DNA from: Curtobacterium sp. UNCCL20 | GTDB lineage: Bacteria; Actinomycetota; Actinomycetes; Actinomycetales; Microbacteriaceae | Direction: 5' to 3' | Assembly (NCBI RefSeq): GCF_900101675.1 | Contig: NZ_FNKG01000002.1 | Span: 762,298 to 826,297 of the forward strand | Length of the DNA: 64,000 nt | Shown here: piece by piece, positions 1 to 7,547 of the stretch | Layout: each line of letters starts with the position of its first letter | Position numbering within the stretch: position 1 is the stretch's first letter | Position numbers and translations under genes: made by a program | Notes under the pieces: generated by a model | Databases searched by the model: none | What the model was told of the DNA's origin: nothing | Seen by the model: only the letters and a program-made list of their open reading frames with translations

Positions 1-95
1 CGGTTGTCCCCCGAAGCCCGGACAGACCGACCGCGACACGCCCGTACGGGGGACATGACACGCCGGAACGGTCAGTGCCTTCTATGATCCGCGAC

Positions 96-129
96 TTGAC
101 TCTCGCGAATGACACCGCTGTAATTACAG
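96..129 (+). promoter_or_regulatory. Promoter of whiB2 with palindrome over the -10
   Basis: TTGACT (96-101) and TGTAAT (119-124) are separated by exactly 17 bp, a textbook vegetative promoter arrangement. The -10 lies inside a perfect 12-bp palindrome, CTGTAATTACAG (118-129), an AT-rich island in very GC-rich DNA. A protein bound to the palindrome would block the promoter. A weaker alternative -10, TATGAT, is at 83-88. The binding protein is not known from the sequence. Confidence 0.6.
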
Positions 130-163
130 GCACAGGGCAGCGATCGTCTGGTCGCGTTACGAG

Positions 164-505
164 ATGTCAGGGGTGATCAGGGTGAACGGTTCCGACTTCC
201 ACGCCGGAGTACCGGAGGACTGGCACGTCGACCCCGTGGCGCTCGGCGTCCCGGGCGTCCGGCGTCCGGAGACCGACGACGAGGAGAACCCGCTCGCCTG
301 GCAGGTGGACTCCCTCTGCGCGCAGACCGACCCCGAGGCGTTCTTCCCCGAGAAGGGCGGCTCCACCCGCGAGGCGAAGAAGATCTGCACCTCGTGCGAG
401 GTCCGGTCGCAGTGCCTCGAGTACGCACTCGAGAACGACGAGCGCTTCGGCATCTGGGGTGGGCTGTCCGAGCGCGAGCGCCGCAAGCTCAGGAAGCGAG
501 CCTGA
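164..505 (+). CDS. whiB2: WhiB-family Fe-S transcription factor, WhiB2/WhmD type
   Basis: A 113-residue regulator that in actinobacteria controls septation and cell division and binds a nitric-oxide- and oxygen-sensitive [4Fe-4S] cluster. The four cluster cysteines are visible at residues 52, 75, 78 and 84 (C-x22-C-x2-C-x5-C). They are followed by the GIWGG turn (96-100) and a basic C-terminal tail rich in Arg/Lys for DNA contact. The acidic ~45-residue N-terminal extension is longer than in WhiB1 and fits the WhiB2 branch. Its place ahead of the glycosyltransferase, DUF3499 and sahH block matches the whiB2 locus of mycobacteria. A promoter with an operator-like palindrome precedes it and a hairpin follows. 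WhiB2 is inferred mainly from synteny and length. Confidence 0.9.
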   Translation: MSGVIRVNGSDFHAGVPEDWHVDPVALGVPGVRRPETDDEENPLAWQVDSLCAQTDPEAFFPEKGGSTREAKKICTSCEVRSQCLEYALENDERFGIWGGLSERERRKLRKRA

Positions 506-510
506 GCAGT

Positions 511-529
511 CACGGCGCGCAGCGCCGTG
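511..529 (+). terminator. Short hairpin after whiB2
   Basis: A perfect 8-bp stem, CACGGCGC / GCGCCGTG, with loop gca lies 5 nt after the whiB2 stop codon. There is no T-tract, as is usual in this window. Confidence 0.45.
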
Positions 530-663
530 CGGAGGCTCGCCGAGGAGCCTGCGACGGGGACGCCGGGACCGGCCATCGACCGCGCGGCGCACACGCTGCA
601 GTGATCGTCCCCACAGGTTCACGGCACGCCGTCGTGCACGGCCGGTGCCGCGCCTCCAGACCG

Positions 664-669
664 TAGAGT
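664..669 (+). promoter_or_regulatory. -10 box ahead of the glycosyltransferase gene
   Basis: TAGAGT lies 10 nt before the ATG at 680. It overlaps the alternative GTG start at 668, which is one reason to prefer the ATG. The expected mRNA would begin about 3-4 nt before the start codon. Confidence 0.4.
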
Positions 670-679
670 GACGCCCGTC

Positions 680-3553
680 ATGCAGCCCAGAGTCACCGCG
701 ATCCTCGTCGCCGCCAACGGGGCGGCCCACCTCGACCGGACCCTGGACGCGCTCGCCGCCCAGACCCGCCACCCCGAGAACCTGGTCGTCGTCGACGTCG
801 GCTCGACCGACGGCTCCACGGCGGACCTGTCCTTCGGCGGCTCGGCCGAACTCCTCCGTCTGCCGGCCGGCCGCACGTTCGGCGAGGCCGTCGCCCAGGG
901 TGAGCGCGAAGCGCCGCCCGCCGTCACGGACGAGCCGGTCGACGAGTGGCTCTGGCTCCTCGGCCACGACAACGCGCCGTCCCCGACAGCCCTGGCGGAC
1001 CTGCTGTCCGCCGTCGAGATCGCCCCCTCCGTCGTCGTCGCCGGTCCGAAGCTGGTCGACGTCGACGAGCCGTCCGTCATCCGCGCCTTCGGTGAGACCA
1101 TGACCCGCTTCGGCCGGTCCCTCACCCTCGTGCAGGACGAACTCGACCAGGGGCAGCACGACCGGCACACCGACGTGCTCGCGGTCGCCGCGGGCGGGAT
1201 GCTCGTCCGCCGGTCCGTCTGGAACGAACTCGGCGGGTTCGACCCGGCGCTGCCGAACGTCGACGCCGCCCTCGACTTCTGCGTCCGGGTGCGCCTCGCC
1301 GGACACCGCGTCGCCGTGGTCCCCGAGGCCCGGGTGACGACCGCCGGACCGATCGAGGAGTTCGGCCGCAAGCGCGTCTCCGAGAGCCGCCGCGTGCGGA
1401 TGCACCGCCAGGCCCAGCTGCACCGACGGATGACCTACGCCCCGGCCGGCGTCCTCTGGATCCACTGGCTGACCCTCGTGCCGTTCGCGATCGGTCGCGC
1501 CGTCGGGCACCTCGTCGCGAAGCACCCGTCGGCCGTCGGCGCCGAGCTCGCCGCGGCGTTCGCGGTGGCGTTCGGCGGCGGTGTCGGTCGTGCGCGGAAG
1601 GTCCTCGCGCGGAACAAGAAGATCGGGTGGGCGGCCGTCGAGCCGCTCCGCGTGAGCTGGCGCCGCGTGCACGAGCGGCGCACCACGTCCCGCGACGTCG
1701 AACTCGCCCGCGTCGAGGACGCCCCGATCGCCCGGGCGTCGTTCCTCAGCGACGGCGGGATCTGGGTGGTCCTCGCCGCCGCGGTCCTCAGTGTCGTCAC
1801 GCTCTACCCGCTGCTCGGCTCGCCGGCGCTGACCGGCGGGGGACTCCTGCCGCTCAGCACCGACGTCAGCCGGCTCTGGCAGAACGTCGGGTACGGGTGG
1901 CACTCGATCGGCACCGGCTTCACCGGGCCGTCCGACCCGTTCGCCGCCGTCGTCGCCGTGCTCGGGTCCATCACGTTCTGGTCGCCGTCGACCTCGGTCG
2001 TGCTCGTCATGCTCGTCGCGTTCCCGGTGTCCGCGCTCGGGGCGTGGTTCGCCGTCCGCAAGGTCACGACGCGCACCTGGGTGCCGGTGATCGGCGCGGC
2101 GCTGTACACGATCGCCCCGACCCTCGTCGGCGCCGTCACGAGCGGCCACCTCGGCGCCGTGATCGCGCACGTGCTCCTGCCGTGGCTGTTCCTCGCCGTA
2201 CTCGAGGCGCACCGCTCGTGGGCCTGGGCGTCCGGCGCCTCGCTGCTGTTCGCCGTCGTCGCGGCCTCGGCGCCGTCGCTGCTGCCGGTGCTGCTCATCG
2301 CGTGGATCGTGTCGCTCGTGGTCGGCTGGCGCCGGGCGCACCGACGCGTGTTCATCCCGGTGCCCGCGGCCGTGCTCTTCCTGCCGCTGGTGCTCGCGCA
2401 GCTGTCCCGCGGCAACGTCCTCGCGGTCTTCGCCGACCCGGGCGTCCCGTCGGCCACACGGGCGCCGTCCGCGTTCCAGCTCGCGATCGGCCAGCCGGTG
2501 CCGGACTGGAGCGGCTGGCTGCCGACGACCGCGGGCCTGCAGACCGTCGCCCTGATCCTGCCCGTGCTGATGGCCGTCCTCGCGCTGCCGATCGCCGCCG
2601 CCGCCCTCGGCGCGGTGCTCGGGCACCGCTGGGCCGTCGCCGGCGCAGCGCTCGTCGTCGCCCTGCTCGGGTTCGCCACGGCGGTCGCCGCCACCCACCT
2701 GACCGTGACCGGCGTCGGCTCGACCACCACGATCGTCTGGCCCGGCAGCGGCCTGTCGGTGTACTGGCTCGCGATCGTCGCGGCGGCGTGCATCGGCATC
2801 GACGTCCTCCCGAAGCTCGCGCCGGTCGCCGGACTCGTCGCCACGGTGCTCGCCGGTGTGGCCGTCGCACCCGCGTTCGCGGCCTTCTACCTCGGCAACG
2901 CCGTCATCCAGCCGACCACCGGCCGGGTGCTCAGCGCCTACGTGAACGCCGAGGCGCAGGCGAACCCCGACGTCGGCACCCTCGTCGTGGACCCGCAGAC
3001 CGACGGCTCGCTCGCGGTGTCGCTCGAGCGGGGACAGGGCTCGACGCTCGACGACCAGTCGACGCTCGACTCCACGGCGCTGACGCTCAGCCGGTCCGGT
3101 GCGCAGCTGGCCACCCTCGCCGGGAACCTGGCGAGCCGGAGCGGCTACGACCCCGAGCCGGCGCTCCGGCAGCTCGGCGTGAGCTTCGTCCTGCTCGACG
3201 ACGTCTCCGACTCCTCGGACTCCTCGGACGCCGCCCGCGGCTCGAGCGGTTCCGCGGCCCAGGACGTCCACGACCGCGCCGCGGGGGCGATCGGACAGAA
3301 CGCGCTGTTCACGAGCATTGGCGAGACGACGAGCGGGCAGCTCTTCCACTACGAGGGCGACGTCGACCGTCCGTCCACCGGTTCGGCCGGGGCGCAGGCC
3401 ACCCACGTGCTCTACCTGGTGGTGCTCGGCGTGGTGTTCGGCGCAGCCGCACTGCTCGCCGTGCCGACCGCGCCGCGCCGACGCCGTGCGACCTCGAACG
3501 TCATCGAGGCCGAGGAACCCGCCACCACCTTCGACGAGGAGCGCGACGAATGA
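680..3553 (+). CDS. Family 2 glycosyltransferase with multi-helix membrane domain
   Basis: A 957-residue membrane enzyme. Residues 1-230 form a GT-A domain: a nucleotide-sugar-binding start (VTAILVAANG), the VVDVGSTDGS loop, and the acceptor-side signature GGFDPALPNVDAALDF. The usual DXD is replaced by LGHDN. A first hydrophobic segment is near residue 262. About ten helices run from residue 358 to 750, followed by an exported Ser/Asp-rich stretch (about 840-860), a last helix near 910-930 and a charged tail. The family is presumed to transfer a sugar from a cytoplasmic donor to an envelope lipid or polymer, but acceptor and sugar are unknown. The gene overlaps the next by 4 bp (ATGA), so the two are translationally coupled. 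The ATG at 680 was chosen over GTG 668 because the -10 box covers the latter. Confidence 0.85.
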   Translation: MQPRVTAILVAANGAAHLDRTLDALAAQTRHPENLVVVDVGSTDGSTADLSFGGSAELLRLPAGRTFGEAVAQGEREAPPAVTDEPVDEWLWLLGHDNAPSPTALADLLSAVEIAPSVVVAGPKLVDVDEPSVIRAFGETMTRFGRSLTLVQDELDQGQHDRHTDVLAVAAGGMLVRRSVWNELGGFDPALPNVDAALDFCVRVRLAGHRVAVVPEARVTTAGPIEEFGRKRVSESRRVRMHRQAQLHRRMTYAPAGVLWIHWLTLVPFAIGRAVGHLVAKHPSAVGAELAAAFAVAFGGGVGRARKVLARNKKIGWAAVEPLRVSWRRVHERRTTSRDVELARVEDAPIARASFLSDGGIWVVLAAAVLSVVTLYPLLGSPALTGGGLLPLSTDVSRLWQNVGYGWHSIGTGFTGPSDPFAAVVAVLGSITFWSPSTSVVLVMLVAFPVSALGAWFAVRKVTTRTWVPVIGAALYTIAPTLVGAVTSGHLGAVIAHVLLPWLFLAVLEAHRSWAWASGASLLFAVVAASAPSLLPVLLIAWIVSLVVGWRRAHRRVFIPVPAAVLFLPLVLAQLSRGNVLAVFADPGVPSATRAPSAFQLAIGQPVPDWSGWLPTTAGLQTVALILPVLMAVLALPIAAAALGAVLGHRWAVAGAALVVALLGFATAVAATHLTVTGVGSTTTIVWPGSGLSVYWLAIVAAACIGIDVLPKLAPVAGLVATVLAGVAVAPAFAAFYLGNAVIQPTTGRVLSAYVNAEAQANPDVGTLVVDPQTDGSLAVSLERGQGSTLDDQSTLDSTALTLSRSGAQLATLAGNLASRSGYDPEPALRQLGVSFVLLDDVSDSSDSSDAARGSSGSAAQDVHDRAAGAIGQNALFTSIGETTSGQLFHYEGDVDRPSTGSAGAQATHVLYLVVLGVVFGAAALLAVPTAPRRRRATSNVIEAEEPATTFDEERDE

Positions 3554-4953
3554 GCAGGACCCCCGCCTCCGTCCGGCGCTGGGTCGTCCGGGGCACCGCC
3601 ACCGCGGTCGCCGTGGTCGTCGCCGCCGGTGCCGTCACCGCGGCGCACGCGATCGGCACCGAGTCCGACCCCGGACGCCCCGCCGGCAAGACCGTGACGC
3701 CGGTGCCGGCCGACGCCGAGCGCGTCTGCGCCGGCAGCGCCCTGCGCCTGTCCGACGACGCCGGCAACGACGCGACGAAGGCGAGCACCGTCGGCTCCGC
3801 CACGGTCGCGACGGCGACCACCGGGTCCACGGTCGAGCGGTCCTCGCTCGACCCGTCGACCACCGGCGGCAGCGACCCACGCCTCCTGACCGCGCCGGCC
3901 GGGGCCACCACGCCCCAGGTTGCGGGCAGCAGCTACCAGGACGTCTCCAGCGGCGACCTCGTGGGTGTCGGTGCCGCGTCCTGCGACGACCCGAGCCAGT
4001 CCACGTGGCTCGTCGGCGGATCGACCGAGACCGGGCGGACCAGCCTCGTGACGCTGTCGAACCCGACGGACGTCAACGCCACGGTCGACCTGTCGATCTA
4101 CGACGACTCCGGCGCCGTCAGCGCCCCGGGAACGACCGGCATCGTCGTCGCGCCGAACACGCAGAAGGTCGTCCCGCTGTCGGGCTTCGTGTCCGACCAG
4201 GGCTCCACCGTCGTGCACGTCGAATCGTCGGGCGGCCAGATCGTCGCCCACATGCAGGAGTCGATCGTCCGGACCCTCACCCCGGGCGGCTTCGACATCG
4301 TCTCCGGCGGTGCCGCACCGTCCCGGACGCAGATCATCGCCGGCGTCGTCCTGCAGGGTGCCCAGGCCGCCCAGCGCGGGGACGACACCGCCGACGCCGC
4401 ACCCATCGTCCGGCTGTTCGTGCCCGGCTCGAAGGCCGCCCGGGTCACCCTCGGGATCACCACCTCGGACGGTGGCGGGTCGACGGTCAACGCGACCGCC
4501 GAGCCCGGCGTCGTCACCGACGTCGCCCTCGACGACTTCCCGGACGGCCGCTACTCGTTCACCGTCACGGCCACCGAGCCCCTCGTCGCCGGCGCCCGCA
4601 CCACCACGCCGACCCAGGACGACCGCACCGACCTCGGCTGGTTCGCGTCCGCCGAGCCGCTCGGTCCGTCGACGATCACCGCGCTCGCGCCGGGGGAGAA
4701 CCAGCGGCTGACGCTCGTCAACCCCACCCGCGAGGACGCCGACGTCACCATCCGCACGGGTGGCGACGAGCAGCAGGTCGACGTGGTCGCCGGGGGCACG
4801 AGCACCGTGATCGTCCCGCTGTCGAAGCAGTTGACGTTGACCGGCACGAAGGGCCTCGTCGCCGGGGTCACCTACATGGGCGACGACGGCATCGCCGGGT
4901 TCCCGATCCGTTCGGCGACCGAGGTGTCGACGCCGGTGCGCGTCTACCCCTGA
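3550..4953 (+). CDS. DUF5719-type exported protein
   Basis: A 467-residue protein with one N-terminal signal or anchor helix (about residues 11-34, after an Arg-rich start). A long Ser/Thr/Gly/Asp-rich extracytoplasmic region follows, lacking further helices or catalytic motifs that I recognise. Internal segments alternate short beta-strand-like hydrophobic runs with polar turns, suggesting repeated beta-sandwich domains. Actinobacterial DUF5719 proteins sit directly behind this type of membrane glycosyltransferase near whiB2, as here, and the 4-bp overlap implies a joint role. A partner or substrate-presenting protein for the glycosyltransferase is plausible but is only inference. The family name is from memory of the gene order. 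Confidence 0.65.
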   Translation: MSRTPASVRRWVVRGTATAVAVVVAAGAVTAAHAIGTESDPGRPAGKTVTPVPADAERVCAGSALRLSDDAGNDATKASTVGSATVATATTGSTVERSSLDPSTTGGSDPRLLTAPAGATTPQVAGSSYQDVSSGDLVGVGAASCDDPSQSTWLVGGSTETGRTSLVTLSNPTDVNATVDLSIYDDSGAVSAPGTTGIVVAPNTQKVVPLSGFVSDQGSTVVHVESSGGQIVAHMQESIVRTLTPGGFDIVSGGAAPSRTQIIAGVVLQGAQAAQRGDDTADAAPIVRLFVPGSKAARVTLGITTSDGGGSTVNATAEPGVVTDVALDDFPDGRYSFTVTATEPLVAGARTTTPTQDDRTDLGWFASAEPLGPSTITALAPGENQRLTLVNPTREDADVTIRTGGDEQQVDVVAGGTSTVIVPLSKQLTLTGTKGLVAGVTYMGDDGIAGFPIRSATEVSTPVRVYP

Positions 4954-4986
4954 GGCACGGTGCGCGCCGGTTCCGGCCGCGGGCGT

Positions 4987-5056
4987 GGTGCCCTCGTCGG
5001 GCACGGCGGGCGGGGTGCCCTCGTCGGGCGCTGCGCGCGCGGTGCCCTCGTCGGGC
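4987..5056. repeat. 27-bp tandem repeat between convergent genes
   Basis: The 16-bp core GGTGCCCTCGTCGGGC occurs at 4987-5002, 5014-5029 and 5041-5056, an exact 27-bp period. The last copy ends one base before the stop codon of the minus-strand gene. The array fills most of the gap between the converging genes. Confidence 0.85.
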
Positions 5057-5503
5057 TCACCAGTGCCGGTAGCGGTCCGGCGCCAGGTCCCACGGATCCT
5101 TGTCGATGAGCTCGCCGACCGCCCGGAACACCGCGGTCTCGATGATGACCCGCTTGTCGGTGTCGTCCTTCTCCGGGCTGCGCGTCACCCGTTCGACCGG
5201 GATGCGGAAGACCGTGACCCGGCGCCCCTCGTGGTCGACGCGCCACCGGGGCATGTGGTCCGGCAGCGTGGGGTCCGTCGGCATGTCCGCGACCTGGAAG
5301 ACGACGCCCGCGAGCTCGTCCGGCCACAGCCCGAGCAGGTAGTGCGCGGTGTCGCCGACGATCCTGTCGAAGGTCTCGGCGCGGGTGATGATCGGCGCGA
5401 GTTCCGGACCGGTCACGCTCGACCGTCCGCCCCGACCGTGCCGGGAACGGCCGCGGCCTCGGTCGACCGGTGAGACGAGACGGGTCCTGCGACGCATCCC
5501 CAC
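5057..5503 (-). CDS. Metallopeptidase-family (Zincin_1-like) protein, probably not catalytic
   Basis: A 148-residue protein corresponding by position to Rv3259-like genes, which are annotated as the metallopeptidase (Zincin_1) family. The fold features are kept: a helical start, the strand TVFRIPVERV, and a terminal helix followed by DPWDLAPDRY. In place of HExxH the sequence reads VFRAVGELID, so no zinc-binding histidine pair is visible. The start is uncertain: GTG at 5503, with an in-frame ATG at 5497 that would remove only two residues. The first ~30 residues are Arg/Gly-rich and may be disordered. The gene converges on the DUF5719 gene and is divergent from the DUF3499 gene 52 bp away. 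Loss of catalysis is my inference. The family assignment rests on synteny and overall resemblance. Confidence 0.65.
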   Translation of the reverse strand: MGMRRRTRLVSPVDRGRGRSRHGRGGRSSVTGPELAPIITRAETFDRIVGDTAHYLLGLWPDELAGVVFQVADMPTDPTLPDHMPRWRVDHEGRRVTVFRIPVERVTRSPEKDDTDKRVIIETAVFRAVGELIDKDPWDLAPDRYRHW

Positions 5504-5555
5504 ATGCTACGCGGAAGGAGCCCCCGGCCTCCCCTCCGATAGGGTCGACTCCGGT

Positions 5556-5771
5556 ATGGACGTGAGGATCTGCAGCAAGGTCGCGTGCGGCGCGAGCGCT
5601 GCGGCGACCCTGACGTACGACTACGCCGACTCGATGGTCGTCGTCGGCCCCCTCTCGACACGCGTCGAACCCCACGGGTACGACCTGTGCGCCCGCCACG
5701 CCGCCACCCTGCGGGTGCCGCAGGGCTGGAACGTGGTGCGGCGGGAGCCGCTCCGCCGCGACGCCGACTGA
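5556..5771 (+). CDS. DUF3499 family small Cys-rich protein
   Basis: A 71-residue protein. Cysteines at both ends (CSKVACG near residues 6-11, and DLCARH near residues 44-47) suggest a small zinc-binding fold. Residues 20-40 form strand-like hydrophobic runs ([14 protein letters not shown]). The match to DUF3499 (Rv3258c-like) is supported by its neighbours, since in mycobacteria it lies between the Rv3259-like gene and sahH. I start it at ATG 5556, where the cysteine-containing core begins; longer upstream extension in frame is low-complexity and lies antisense to the neighbouring gene. A -10-like TAGGGT is at 5540-5545. Function unknown. Confidence 0.75.
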   Translation: MDVRICSKVACGASAAATLTYDYADSMVVVGPLSTRVEPHGYDLCARHAATLRVPQGWNVVRREPLRRDAD

Positions 5772-5862
5772 GCGTCGGACGGTCAGTCCTCCACAGGGCA
5801 CCGGACTGGAGGCACGCCCCACGTGGGCGACGTCGTCTGACGACCCGCGCCTCCCGGCGTGG

Positions 5863-5868
5863 GAGACT
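5863..5868 (+). promoter_or_regulatory. -10-like box of sahH, leaderless geometry
   Basis: GAGACT ends 6 nt before the ATG at 5875, the spacing seen at several other starts in this window. No Shine-Dalgarno is visible. A weak GGAGGC/GCCTCC pair (5808-5813, 5849-5854) lies just upstream. Confidence 0.35.
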
Positions 5869-5874
5869 GACCGC

Positions 5875-7353
5875 ATGCCCACCGAAGCCCGTACCGCCGT
5901 ACCGTTCCGCGTCGCCGACCTCTCCCTCGCCGAGGCGGGCCGCCACCAGATCCGCCTCGCTGAGAACGAGATGCCGGGCCTGGTGTCGCTGCGCGAGGAG
6001 TTCGGCGCCTCGCAGCCGTTGGCCGGTGCCCGCATCGCCGGGTCGCTGCACATGACCGTGCAGACGGCGGTCCTCATCGAGACGCTCGTCGCGCTCGGTG
6101 CGCAGGTGCGCTGGGCCAGCTGCAACATCTTCTCCACGCAGGACGAAGCCGCCGCCGCGATCGCCGTCGGTCCGACGGGCACCCCCGAGTCGCCCGCCGG
6201 CGTGCCGGTGTTCGCGTGGAAGGGCGAGACGCTCGACGAGTACTGGTGGTGCACCAACCGGATCTTCGACTGGTCGGCCGAGGCGGAAGCAGTCGGCGCC
6301 GAGTGGATCGGCCCGAACCTGATCCTCGACGACGGTGGCGACGCCACCATGCTCGTGCACACGGGTGCGGACGCCGAAGCAGCGGGTCGCGTTCCCGAGG
6401 CCGGCGCCGACGCCAGCACCGAGTGGAAGATCGTCCTCGACACCGTCGCCGCCTCGCTGCAGGAGTCGACCGACCGCTGGACCCGCATCGCGGCCGACAT
6501 CGAGGGCGTCACCGAGGAGACCACGACGGGCGTCCACCGCCTGTACGAGCTCGCCCGCACCGGCGAGCTGCGGTTCCCGGCGATCAACGTCAACGACTCC
6601 GTCACGAAGTCGAAGTTCGACAACAAGTACGGCATCCGTCACTCGCTGCCCGACGGCCTCAACCGCGCCACCGACGTCCTCATCGGTGGCAAGGTCGCGT
6701 TCGTCGTGGGGTACGGCGACGTCGGCAAGGGTGCGGCCGAGGCGCTGCGCGGTCAGGGTGCCCGCGTCATCGTGTCCGAGGTCGACCCGATCTGCGCGCT
6801 CCAGGCCGCGATGGACGGCTACCAGGTGGCCCGCCTCGCGGACGTCGCCGACCAGGTGGACATGGTGATCACCTGCACGGGCAACCTCGGGGTCGTCGGT
6901 GTCGACGAGATGCTCGCGCTGAAGCACCTCGCGATCGTGGCGAACGTGGGCCACTTCGACAACGAGATCGACATGGCCGGGCTCGAGGCCCTGCCGGGTG
7001 TCGAGAAGGTCGAGATCAAGCCGCAGGTGCACGAGTGGCGTCTGCCGACCGGCCGTTCGATCCTGGTGCTGTCCGAGGGGCGCCTGATGAACCTCGGCAA
7101 CGCCACCGGGCACCCGTCCTTCGTGATGAGCAACTCGTTCACGAACCAGGTCCTGGCCCAGATCGAGCTGCACACCCGGCGCGAGGAGTACCCGACGGGC
7201 GTGTACGTCCTGCCGAAGCACCTCGACGAGAAGGTCGCGCGCCTGCACCTCGACGCACTCGGGGTCCAGCTGACCGAGCTCCGTCCGGAGCAGGCCGCCT
7301 ACATCGGTGTGCCGGTCGCGGGCCCGTACAAGCCGGAGCACTACCGCTACTGA
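5875..7353 (+). CDS. sahH: Adenosylhomocysteinase
   Basis: A 492-residue enzyme that splits S-adenosylhomocysteine into homocysteine and adenosine with bound NAD, keeping the methyl cycle running in the cytoplasm. Recognisable elements are the [15 protein letters not shown] substrate region near residue 58, the [16 protein letters not shown] segment, [17 protein letters not shown], the Rossmann loop [15 protein letters not shown], and the C-terminal PYKPEHYRY, whose final Lys/Tyr residues complete the neighbouring subunit's NAD site. The length is normal for the actinobacterial form (about 490). The locus ends the whiB2-DUF3499 block as in mycobacteria, but the manB/manA genes usually found in between are absent. 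A palindromic repeat element follows the stop. Confidence 0.97.
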   Translation: MPTEARTAVPFRVADLSLAEAGRHQIRLAENEMPGLVSLREEFGASQPLAGARIAGSLHMTVQTAVLIETLVALGAQVRWASCNIFSTQDEAAAAIAVGPTGTPESPAGVPVFAWKGETLDEYWWCTNRIFDWSAEAEAVGAEWIGPNLILDDGGDATMLVHTGADAEAAGRVPEAGADASTEWKIVLDTVAASLQESTDRWTRIAADIEGVTEETTTGVHRLYELARTGELRFPAINVNDSVTKSKFDNKYGIRHSLPDGLNRATDVLIGGKVAFVVGYGDVGKGAAEALRGQGARVIVSEVDPICALQAAMDGYQVARLADVADQVDMVITCTGNLGVVGVDEMLALKHLAIVANVGHFDNEIDMAGLEALPGVEKVEIKPQVHEWRLPTGRSILVLSEGRLMNLGNATGHPSFVMSNSFTNQVLAQIELHTRREEYPTGVYVLPKHLDEKVARLHLDALGVQLTELRPEQAAYIGVPVAGPYKPEHYRY

Positions 7354-7374
7354 GCGGCTGCGGGCCGGGTGCTC

Positions 7375-7441
7375 GCTGAACACCGGTGTTCGTCAGTCGA
7401 ACCCTGACATGGAGGGGTGCGGCGCACGAACACCGGTGTCG
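7375..7441. repeat. Dispersed palindromic element, copy 1
   Basis: The 14-bp palindrome GAACACCGGTGTTC lies at 7378-7391. An inverted partner is at 7426-7439: the 14-mer ACACCGGTGTTCGT (7380-7393) is the exact reverse complement of ACGAACACCGGTGT. The first ~29 bp are shared with a second copy at 26344, with one mismatch. Both copies follow a gene's 3' end. Confidence 0.8.
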
Positions 7442-7453
7442 TGCATCAGGTCC

Positions 7454-7519
7454 GGACCCGCGGCCCGGGCGACCGGCCGGACCCGCGGCCGGCCGGACCC
7501 GCGGCCCGGACCCGCGGCC
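7454..7519. repeat. GGACCCGCGGCC direct repeats
   Basis: The 12-mer GGACCCGCGGCC occurs at 7454, 7479, 7495 and 7508. It is embedded in a nearly pure G/C tract that continues to about 7545, next to the stop codon of the RDD gene. No coding function is visible. Confidence 0.75.
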
Positions 7520-7547
7520 CGCGCGGCCCGCGGCCCGCGGGCCTGCG

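Noticed and set aside
167..3406. Very long minus-strand open frame opposite whiB2 and the glycosyltransferase
   Set aside because: It is antisense to two convincing genes and is Arg/Gly/Asp-rich without domain signatures; high GC commonly leaves such frames open.
5772..5874. S-adenosylhomocysteine riboswitch ahead of sahH
   Set aside because: The 103-bp gap shows none of the pseudoknot core I would expect, and a -10 box lies 6 nt before the start, leaving no room for a leader RNA.
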